Both the position numbers and the translations under genes were made by a program. Positions 4,853 through 10,347 of a stretch of 10,347 nucleotides of DNA are shown here, one piece after another (within the stretch, counting starts at the first letter, position 1; every line of letters begins with the position of its first letter). This DNA comes from an uncultured Lachnospiraceae bacterium (GTDB lineage: Bacteria; Bacillota; Clostridia; Lachnospirales; Lachnospiraceae). Under the pieces are notes generated by a model. It made no database searches, had not been told where the DNA came from, and was given only the letters and a program-made list of their open reading frames with translations. The stretch lies in NCBI GenBank assembly GCA_902796375.1, contig CADBOW010000085.1:1-10347 (forward strand), read 5' to 3'.

Positions 4853-5578
4853 ATGAGAAAGAAAATTGGAACAAGGGTCCTTACCTGTGCACTTGCGGCT
4901 GCAACCTGTATTATGCTGGCAGGCTGCGGAAAGAGCGATACAGCCACGACAGCAGCAGATACTCCGGCAACCTCGGCGGCTGCTGCAACCACAGAGCAGG
5001 CCAAGGCTGCCTATGATTATCTGGTTCTTGTAAATAAAAAACACAAGCTTCCGGAAGACTGGGAGAGCAAAGTGGTCCTGAAGGAAGCAACCAATCGTTA
5101 CGGTGAGACCTATAAGGTTGAAGAGAAGGCACTGGAGCAGTTCCAGAAGCTTCAGAAGGAATGTGCGGATGAGGGAATCATCATCGAACTGGACAGTACT
5201 ACAAGAAGCGTTGCTGAACAGCAGAAGCTTTGGGATGACTGGACCGTTGAAAAAGGTGAGGACTACGTAAAGAAGTATGTGGCTGTTCCCGGCTACTCCG
5301 AACATCACACAGGACTTGCCATCGATGTCTGCCTGGACATTGACGGAAAGAGGGTTGATGACAACGACGATATGATCGCACAGAAGGAGATCTTTGCAAA
5401 GATTCATGCGAAGCTTGCAAAGTACGGATTCATCCTCCGTTATCTGGAAGGAAAGGATGCCGTCACCGGATACAGCTATGAGCCGTGGCATTTCCGTTAT
5501 ATCAACGATCCGGCGATTGCAAAAGAGATCATGGATAAGGGAATCACCTTTGAAGAGTATCTTGGTGAAGTGAAATAA
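4853..5578 (+). CDS. M15-family D-alanyl-D-alanine carboxypeptidase (VanY-like), lipoprotein
   Basis: The protein has 241 aa. Residues 1-25 are a lipoprotein signal peptide (basic MRKKIGTR, hydrophobic core, lipobox LAGC with C25 as lipidation site). An Ala/Thr/Ser-rich tether (about 26-50) follows, then a peptidase M15B domain (about 54-235). The zinc motif SxHxxGxAxD is intact (S149 to D158, ligands H151 and D158), as is ExWHFRY with the catalytic E210 and zinc ligand H213. In VanY/DacB-type enzymes this site removes the terminal D-Ala from peptidoglycan stem peptides at the outer face of the membrane. Nothing suggests a vancomycin cluster (no vanH, vanA or vanX neighbours), so a housekeeping wall-trimming role is likely. 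It has its own -10 and a strong terminator, so it is monocistronic although a two-component system follows. Confidence 0.9.
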   Translation: MRKKIGTRVLTCALAAATCIMLAGCGKSDTATTAADTPATSAAAATTEQAKAAYDYLVLVNKKHKLPEDWESKVVLKEATNRYGETYKVEEKALEQFQKLQKECADEGIIIELDSTTRSVAEQQKLWDDWTVEKGEDYVKKYVAVPGYSEHHTGLAIDVCLDIDGKRVDDNDDMIAQKEIFAKIHAKLAKYGFILRYLEGKDAVTGYSYEPWHFRYINDPAIAKEIMDKGITFEEYLGEVK

Positions 5579-5590
5579 GCTGTCAAATAG

Positions 5591-5635
5591 AGGCCGGAAC
5601 AGAACTATGAGGATAGTTTATGCTCCGGCCTTTTT
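5591..5635 (+). terminator. Strong intrinsic terminator after the carboxypeptidase gene
   Basis: AGGCCGGA (5591-5598) pairs with TCCGGCCT (5624-5631), directly followed by a T-run to 5635. Inside, AACTAT-GAGG-ATAGTT adds a second stem, so the hairpin is long and two-tiered. It insulates the following sensor operon from read-through. Confidence 0.9.
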
Positions 5636-5741
5636 ATCACTCTATCGGGTTCATATTGTCCGGATGTGAAGCGTATGGCTGGAAAAAAGCAACCGGCGTG
5701 AGTTCAAACTATATCGACTTTTAACAGGAGGTTGATCCCAT

Positions 5742-7058
5742 ATGGAAGGTAATTCATTAAATGTGAATCTGATCATCGGTATTTCCGGTCTGGTGATCAG
5801 TATGATGGGGTTGATCCAGGTGTTTGTGGGCTTTCGATATGCCGGAAAGATCAGGCGGTTTTTCTCCGTTTTTTTCCTGATCCTGATTCTGTATACCGGT
5901 ATGAATCTGCTGGACCAGCTGGTGTATACTGTCCCGGGAGCTGTCACGGTAACTAAGATCGCTCTGTTTCTGGAATCCACATTTTCGTCGATCCTGATGC
6001 TGCTTCTCTCGGGATTTCTGCTGGATTCCTGCGGGATAGAATACAGGAGACATCCTTTGCTCATTACGTCCATCATTTTATGGCTGTTATATATGGGATT
6101 ACTGATCATAACCCAGTTCACGACCATAATCTATTCCTTCGATGCCAACGGAACCTATCATCGAGGAGACTGGTATCCTGTATTGCTGATCCCTCCGGTT
6201 CTGATCATGCTGGTGAATCTTGTCGCTCTGATCTGCTTCAGGAAACGGCTTTCGGTCATGCAGCGTTTTGCATTTGCCAGTTATCTGGTACTGCCACTGA
6301 TCTCCATGCTGATCCAGATGCTGAGCTACGGTATCTATGTCATAGTACTCGGAACCTCCATTGCGGCATTTTTCATGTCGACCTATAATCTGCTGGATCA
6401 GACGGAACGCTTCTATAAACAGGAAATGGAAAATGAGAAGCTGAAGAGCAGTATCCTTATGGCAGAGGTGAGACCTCATTTTATATTCAACAGTCTGACG
6501 GCAATCCGGTCCTGCCTGGATGAACCGGACAAGGCGGAGAAAGCGCTGAATCATTTTACAGGATTTTTACGAAGCAGCATCGATGTGCTGAAAGAGACGG
6601 AATGCATTTCCATCAGGAAGGAGATGAAAACAGTAGAGAATTATCTATATCTGGCGAAGGAACGGTTCGGGGAGAAGCTGACCGTGATCCAGGAGACGGA
6701 GGACGTGGATTTTCTGCTTCCCTCCTTTGCTGTTCAGACTCTGGTGGAAAATGCGATTCAGCATGGGATCCGCGAGAACAAGGGCGGCCGGGGAACTCTT
6801 CAGATCCGATGCTTCCGGGATCATGAAGCATATGTGACCGAGGTGGAGGATGACGGGGCCGGATTTCGGGAAGAGAAAGAGGATTCAGTGAACGGGAGAT
6901 CTCATGTGGGTCTATCCAATCTGAGAAAACGACTTGAATTGATGTGTGACGGCAGGCTGGAAATCAGGAATGAGCCTGGGAAAGGGACTCTGGCACGGAT
7001 TCGGATCCCCGTCACGAAGAATCGGATCATAAAACGTGAAGGAGTATCGGGCTCATGA
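5742..7058 (+). CDS. 7-TM sensor histidine kinase of the LytS/YehU type
   Basis: The protein has 438 aa. The N-terminal half (about 9-215) has about seven predicted membrane helices (approximately 9-30, 40-60, 70-93, 105-127, 144-165, 175-195, 197-215). The longest loop, about 128-143, carries YSFDANGTYHRGDW and may be external. A short linker leads to the HisKA_7TM/PF06580-like phosphoacceptor motif RPHFIFNSL with H246, then an HATPase domain: N box LVENAIQHG (334-342), DDGAGF (370-375), GLSNLRKRL (390-398) and GKGT (413-416). All catalytic motifs are intact. In this family the membrane part senses a ligand or the membrane state and H246 is phosphorylated. ATG 5742 has AGGAGGT (5726-5732) upstream. 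It overlaps the response regulator gene by four bases (ATGA), typical of a coupled pair. The signal is unknown. Confidence 0.93.
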   Translation: MEGNSLNVNLIIGISGLVISMMGLIQVFVGFRYAGKIRRFFSVFFLILILYTGMNLLDQLVYTVPGAVTVTKIALFLESTFSSILMLLLSGFLLDSCGIEYRRHPLLITSIILWLLYMGLLIITQFTTIIYSFDANGTYHRGDWYPVLLIPPVLIMLVNLVALICFRKRLSVMQRFAFASYLVLPLISMLIQMLSYGIYVIVLGTSIAAFFMSTYNLLDQTERFYKQEMENEKLKSSILMAEVRPHFIFNSLTAIRSCLDEPDKAEKALNHFTGFLRSSIDVLKETECISIRKEMKTVENYLYLAKERFGEKLTVIQETEDVDFLLPSFAVQTLVENAIQHGIRENKGGRGTLQIRCFRDHEAYVTEVEDDGAGFREEKEDSVNGRSHVGLSNLRKRLELMCDGRLEIRNEPGKGTLARIRIPVTKNRIIKREGVSGS

Positions 7059-7864
7059 AGATACTGATCGTGGATGATGAATATGCGGCATTACGGGACC
7101 TGGACCGGGCACTGCGGAAGGTTGTTCCGGAGGCGGAGATCCTGATGGTGGACGAGGTGGAAACGGCCATCGCACTCTGTAAGGAGCGCCCCTTCGATGT
7201 TGTTTTTCTCGATATCAATATGCCGGAGAAGGACGGGCTCACCCTGGCAAAGGAGATGAAGCAGATCCAGCCGATGATGAATATCGTTATGGTTACGGCA
7301 TACCCGCAATATGCGCTGGATGCGATGAAGCTTTATGTGAGTGATTATATTCTGAAGCCGGCCATGACGGAGGATCTGCGAAGTGCACTGGCACATCTCA
7401 GGAATCCGGTCCGGCGGAACCGGAAGGGACTCTATGTCCGATGCTTTGGAAATTTCGAGGTTTTCTGGGACGGTGAGGTTGTCCGCTTCAATCGGGCGAA
7501 GGTGAAGGAGCTGTTCGCCTATCTGATCGACCGAAACGGCTCAACGGCGACCAACGCAGAGCTGCGGGCTGTTCTATGGAAGGATGAAGTGTCGGATGAT
7601 CAGAAGCAGAGAAAATACTTCGCTCAGATCGTTTATGAGCTGAGACAAAAGCTGGAGGAACTGGGGTGCGGAGATATTCTTGCCCAGAGCAGGGATTCCT
7701 ATGCATTGATCCCTGAGAAGATTCCCTGTGATTATTATCTGGCCAGGCAGCAGGATGCGGATGCCATCGCAGGATATGAAGGGGAATATATGAATCAGTA
7801 TGAATGGGCCGTGCACCGCCTCGGAAGCCTGAACTACGAGCTGAGACCCGGCGAAATGAGATAA
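7055..7864 (+). CDS. Response regulator: receiver domain plus SARP-type DNA-binding domain
   Basis: The protein has 269 aa. Residues 1-115 form a receiver domain with acidic pocket D7/D8, phosphoacceptor D53 (VFLDINMP), T81 and K101 (ILKP). Residues about 127-222 form a winged-helix domain of the SARP/OmpR type (YVRCFGNFEVFWDG, RFNRAKVKELFAYLIDRNG, then an ELRQKL recognition helix area). The C-terminal 45 residues (YYLARQQDADAIAGYEGEYM) resemble only the start of the bacterial transcriptional activation (BTAD) domain, so that domain is very short. LytS/YehU-type kinases usually pair with LytTR regulators, so this partner is unusual for the kinase class. GAAGGAG precedes ATG 7055 within the kinase gene. 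A fitting operator (tandem 11-bp repeats) lies just downstream, in front of the GGDEF gene, which is inferred to be a target. Confidence 0.92.
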   Translation: MKILIVDDEYAALRDLDRALRKVVPEAEILMVDEVETAIALCKERPFDVVFLDINMPEKDGLTLAKEMKQIQPMMNIVMVTAYPQYALDAMKLYVSDYILKPAMTEDLRSALAHLRNPVRRNRKGLYVRCFGNFEVFWDGEVVRFNRAKVKELFAYLIDRNGSTATNAELRAVLWKDEVSDDQKQRKYFAQIVYELRQKLEELGCGDILAQSRDSYALIPEKIPCDYYLARQQDADAIAGYEGEYMNQYEWAVHRLGSLNYELRPGEMR

Positions 7865-7895
7865 AACAGAAATAAAAGGAAATAGAAAGAGATCT

Positions 7896-7917
7896 GTGAT
7901 ACTGACGTGATAGTGAC
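7896..7917 (+). promoter_or_regulatory. Tandem 11-bp direct repeat, candidate SARP-type operator
   Basis: GTGATACTGAC (7896-7906) is followed without a gap by GTGATAGTGAC (7907-7917), with one mismatch between them. The period of 11 bp is one helical turn, putting both copies on the same face. If the core heptamer is taken as TGATAST, the second core (7908-7914) ends 8 bp before the -10 at 7923. SARP activators are known to bind heptamer direct repeats with an 11-bp period placed about 8 bp upstream of the -10. It covers the place of the -35, which is poor here, as expected for an activator-dependent promoter. That the preceding response regulator binds here is inferred. Confidence 0.55.
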
Positions 7918-7922
7918 TCTGT

Positions 7923-7928
7923 TATACT
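7923..7928 (+). promoter_or_regulatory. -10 element of the GGDEF gene
   Basis: TATACT (7923-7928) is close to consensus. The best -35-like sequence is CTGACG (7902-7907) at a short 15-bp spacing, inside the direct repeat, so unaided promoter strength is probably low. Confidence 0.5.
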
Positions 7929-7981
7929 AAATTTGGGTAATTGGTAATTGTGTGTACGATACGAAAGAAACAGGGTTTATC

Positions 7982-9154
7982 ATGTATTATTCGAGTATAG
8001 GGATTTTGTCCCTGATCATTCACGTTATCATTCATTTTGAAGCAATGAAGATAAGGCGGAATCATCGGACCAAGGTTTCACATATCCGATACCGGTATTT
8101 TCTTTATTCTGTTCTTGTGTTTTATATTTCGGATATCCTTTGGGGATTCTTCGTAGAGAATGGCTGGATCGTTCTGGCCTATATTGACACTGTGATCTTT
8201 TTCATCTCCATGGTAACCTCGGTGCTGCTCTGGACCGGTTTTGTGGTGGCCTTTATTGAGAATAAGGGTCGGTTCGGGATCCTGCTTTATGCAGGCGGGT
8301 GGCTCATATTTATATTCCAGATCGTGACACTGATCATCAATTTCTTTCAACCCATCGTGTTCAGCTTTAACGGGAACAACGAGTATCAGACAGGCCAGGT
8401 GAGAAACATCACACTCATCCTGCAGATGATCCTGTTTACACTAAGCTCAATCTATACGATCATGATCGCCACCAAGGTGAAGGGAGAAACCAGAGCCCAC
8501 CATCGGACCATAGGTTTTTCCGGAATCGTGATGTCACTGTTCATATTCCTCCAAAGCCTGTATCCGATGATGCCATTTTATTCTGTGGGATGCCTCCTTG
8601 CCACATGTATCATACATTCCTTTATCTACAGGGACGAGATGCTTGAGCATTTCAAGGAAATGGAGATCACGAAGAGGATGGCCTTCCGGGATCCGCTCAC
8701 CGGTGTTAGAAACAAGCTGTCATATCTGGAATTACTGAAGGATATAGAGCTTCGGATTGAGAGCGCCGAACTGAAGGAATATGGTATTGTTGTGTTCGAT
8801 CTGAACGGGTTAAAGGAGGTCAATGACACATTAGGACATGAAGAAGGGGACGTATATATCCAAAGTGCCTGTCACCTGATCTGTCACTGCTTTAAGCACA
8901 GTCCGGTATTCCGGATCGGCGGAGATGAATTTACGGCAATCCTTGAGCGTGATGATTATGAGAATCGGGATGCACTGCTGTCCGAATTTAACCGTCAGGT
9001 GGAAGAGAACCGAAAAAACGGCGGTGTGGTGATTGCATGCGGGATGGAGATATACGACCCGAAGGTGGATACCAGCTATAATGACGTGTTCCGCCGCGCG
9101 GATAAAAAAATGTATGTGAGAAAAGAAGAATTAAAGAAGAAATCGCTCAGCTGA
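7982..9154 (+). CDS. Membrane-bound diguanylate cyclase (7-TM GGDEF protein)
   Basis: The protein has 390 aa from ATG 7982. The same frame also offers GTG 7952 (ten residues more). The ATG is preferred because the first membrane helix begins right after it and CAGGG lies upstream, but neither ribosome binding site is strong. About seven helices fill residues 4-216, with a loop near 125-140 (FQPIVFSFNGNNEYQTG). The cytosolic GGDEF domain (about 230-385) has FRDPLTGVRNK (235-245), metal-site D273 in FDLNGLKEVND, and an intact GGDEF signature (313-317), so it should make c-di-GMP from GTP. The residues where the inhibitory RxxD site would lie read FKHS, so product feedback through the I-site is not expected. 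It stands behind the two-component pair with its own activator-type promoter and ends in a terminator. Confidence 0.92.
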   Translation: MYYSSIGILSLIIHVIIHFEAMKIRRNHRTKVSHIRYRYFLYSVLVFYISDILWGFFVENGWIVLAYIDTVIFFISMVTSVLLWTGFVVAFIENKGRFGILLYAGGWLIFIFQIVTLIINFFQPIVFSFNGNNEYQTGQVRNITLILQMILFTLSSIYTIMIATKVKGETRAHHRTIGFSGIVMSLFIFLQSLYPMMPFYSVGCLLATCIIHSFIYRDEMLEHFKEMEITKRMAFRDPLTGVRNKLSYLELLKDIELRIESAELKEYGIVVFDLNGLKEVNDTLGHEEGDVYIQSACHLICHCFKHSPVFRIGGDEFTAILERDDYENRDALLSEFNRQVEENRKNGGVVIACGMEIYDPKVDTSYNDVFRRADKKMYVRKEELKKKSLS

Positions 9155-9169
9155 TCCGGGCGATTTTTT
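9140..9169 (+). terminator. Intrinsic terminator overlapping the end of the GGDEF gene
   Basis: AAATCGC (9140-9146) pairs with GCGATTT (9160-9166), followed by further T residues to 9169. The left arm lies inside the last codons of the gene and the stop codon is in the loop. Confidence 0.8.
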
Positions 9170-9190
9170 CTGTTGAAACCTTAGAATTCG

Positions 9191-9219
9191 TGTACAGCAG
9201 GGAAGAAAAATGGTATAAT
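9191..9219 (+). promoter_or_regulatory. Promoter of the periplasmic-binding-domain sensor gene
   Basis: TGTACA (9191-9196, 4 of 6 bases of the -35 consensus) and a perfect TATAAT (9214-9219) are 17 bp apart. The -10 is extended by TGG (9211-9213). This is the best promoter in the window and lacks the direct repeats seen before the GGDEF gene. The leader is about 37 nt. Confidence 0.7.
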
Positions 9220-9246
9220 ACTTGTTAGGTCTGTATTATTTCTTTC

Positions 9247-9255
9247 GGGAGGGGG
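9247..9255 (+). promoter_or_regulatory. Ribosome binding site deciding a TTG start
   Basis: GGGAGGGGG lies seven bases before TTG 9263. No ATG or GTG is available at a proper distance; the next in-frame ATG is 45 bases further on, inside the signal peptide core. Confidence 0.75.
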
Positions 9256-9262
9256 TACTGAA

Positions 9263-10347
9263 TTGAAATCACATCAGAATATTAAGAGAATAATTGCTTT
9301 TCTTCTGATGGCTGCTTTCATGATCTGTCTGGGAATACCGGCCAGGGCATATGCGGATGAATCAGAGCAGAAGGTTGTTCGTGTCGGGTGGTTTGATTCC
9401 TCCTTCTGTTATTACGACCAATTCGGCCGCCGCCGCGGTATAGACTATGAATACCATCAGAAGATATCGGCTTATACCGGCTGGACCTATGAATATGTGG
9501 AGGACAGCTGGTCAAATCTGCTGCAAAAGCTGAAGGACGGAGAGATCGATCTGCTCAGTGACGTTTCCTACAAGAAGGATCGGGAGGAGTTCATGTATTT
9601 CTCCGATCTTCCCATGGGAACCGAGGCATATTACATTTTCATTGGAAAGGATAATGACAAGATCTCGGCAAGTGATCTTTCCACCTTCAACGGGAAGAGG
9701 ATCGGTGTGAATCAGGGCAGTATCCAGCAGGACTTCCTGAAGGAATGGGCCCAGAAGCACGGTATCAGTCTGGAGATCGTTCCCCTGACGGTTTCCGAAA
9801 ATGAATCCATGGATATGATCACCCGGAAGGAGATCGACGGATATGCCTCCATATTCACCTATGATTTCGAACAGTCTGTGATCCCCATCTGCAGAATCGG
9901 GGGATCGGATTATTTCTATGCAGTCAACAAGAATCGAAAGGATCTGCTGGATGAGCTGAATATGGCCATGGCGGAGATCCAGGATGCGGATCCGTATTTC
10001 AACGAGACAATATCCAGGGAACGACTTTACAATACGAAGACCAATGCCCTGCTGGCACCGAAGCAGGAGGAGTGGATCCAGGAACATGGCGTGATCCGGG
10101 TCGGATACCGGGACAACTACCTTCCCTTCTGCGGCACGGATGAGAATACGGGAGAACTGACAGGTGCCCTGAAGGATTTTCTGGCCCGGGCTAAGAATAA
10201 CCTGAACAGCCCGAATCTTGAGTTCAAGCCCGTCCCCTATGATACCTTGAAGGATGCGCTGGATGGGCTGACTGCCGGAGAGGTTGACTGTGTCTTTCCG
10301 GTTTATCTGAGTACCTACGATGCGGATCAGAGAGGGCTTCGTCTGAC
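9263..10347 (+). CDS. Sensor protein with tandem periplasmic-binding-protein (SBP_bac_3) domains, 5' part
   Basis: This gene is open from TTG 9263 to the window end (361 codons plus two bases), so the C-terminus is not seen. Residues 1-31 are a signal peptide (KSHQNIKR, hydrophobic core, AYA before D32). The first extracytoplasmic solute-binding-like domain runs from about 36 (VVRVGWFDSSFCYYD, then GIDYEYHQKISAYTGW, LKDGEIDLLSDVSY and GKRIGVNQGS) to about 265. A second begins near 277 (VIRVGYRDNYLPFCG, GALKDFLA, LTAGEVDCVFPVY). Two such domains in a row are typical of BvgS-like sensors rather than ABC-transporter binding proteins. In clostridia they are usually followed by a membrane helix and a GGDEF or histidine kinase module. 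Since a GGDEF gene precedes it, a second c-di-GMP enzyme is a fair guess. The ligands, probably amino-acid-like, are unknown. Confidence 0.85.
   Translation, partial: MKSHQNIKRIIAFLLMAAFMICLGIPARAYADESEQKVVRVGWFDSSFCYYDQFGRRRGIDYEYHQKISAYTGWTYEYVEDSWSNLLQKLKDGEIDLLSDVSYKKDREEFMYFSDLPMGTEAYYIFIGKDNDKISASDLSTFNGKRIGVNQGSIQQDFLKEWAQKHGISLEIVPLTVSENESMDMITRKEIDGYASIFTYDFEQSVIPICRIGGSDYFYAVNKNRKDLLDELNMAMAEIQDADPYFNETISRERLYNTKTNALLAPKQEEWIQEHGVIRVGYRDNYLPFCGTDENTGELTGALKDFLARAKNNLNSPNLEFKPVPYDTLKDALDGLTAGEVDCVFPVYLSTYDADQRGLRL

Noticed and set aside
4814..5491. Long minus-strand open frame (225 codons) opposite the carboxypeptidase gene
   Set aside because: It is antisense to a gene with intact lipobox and zinc motifs; its product shows no family features and it has no convincing start signals.
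4853..5578. Vancomycin-resistance cluster with VanY and a VanRS-like system
   Set aside because: The kinase is LytS/YehU-type and the regulator SARP-type, a strong terminator separates them from the peptidase gene, and vanH, vanA and vanX are absent.
5637..5741. Riboswitch (for example c-di-GMP type) or clear promoter ahead of the kinase operon
   Set aside because: I found no conserved riboswitch core and no convincing -35/-10 pair here; only the AGGAGGT ribosome binding site is clear. The promoter must be here but I cannot place it.
9512..10087. Minus-strand open frame (191 codons) opposite the binding-domain sensor
   Set aside because: The plus strand encodes clear solute-binding motifs across the same bases; the antisense product looks like translated shadow.

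Overview
The window looks like a chromosomal stretch from a Gram-positive clostridial anaerobe, most likely of the Lachnospiraceae. This is inferred from moderate base composition, strong AGGAGG-type ribosome binding sites with sigma-A-like promoters, intrinsic terminators, a lipobox carboxypeptidase, and gene families common in that group. No rRNA, tRNA, CRISPR array, transposase or phage gene is visible.

Left part (1-1950), minus strand: a cell-envelope pair made of a fused GT2/GtrA glycosyltransferase and, overlapping its 3' end, the start of a membrane-anchored protein that I read as a phosphodiester glycosidase family member. Upstream of it lie a 52-bp palindrome resembling a REP/REPIN hairpin, a 16-bp tandem repeat, and a 40-codon single-helix membrane protein gene with its own ribosome binding site and promoter.

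Centre (1950-4850), plus strand: an unrecognised 173-aa protein, then three paralogous VOC-fold (glyoxalase-like) proteins that all begin M(K/Q)ITSFNPLI. The first two form one transcription unit ending at a terminator. The third follows a stand-alone CinA C-terminal domain (PncC-like amidase) gene and the wreck of a STAS-domain gene, and is probably read from the cinA promoter.

Right part (4850-10347), plus strand: a secreted M15-family D,D-carboxypeptidase lipoprotein with its own terminator, followed by a signalling cluster. This cluster holds a 7-TM LytS/YehU-type histidine kinase, a four-base-overlapping response regulator with a SARP-type DNA-binding domain, a 7-TM GGDEF diguanylate cyclase, and the 5' part of a sensor with tandem periplasmic-binding-protein domains that begins at TTG.

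The most striking signal is a tandem 11-bp direct repeat (GTGATACTGAC GTGATAGTGAC, 7896-7917) just upstream of the GGDEF gene's -10 box. Its one-turn period and its spacing to the -10 match the known operator layout of SARP regulators. This suggests that the SARP-type response regulator directly activates the adjacent diguanylate cyclase gene, coupling the two-component system to c-di-GMP.
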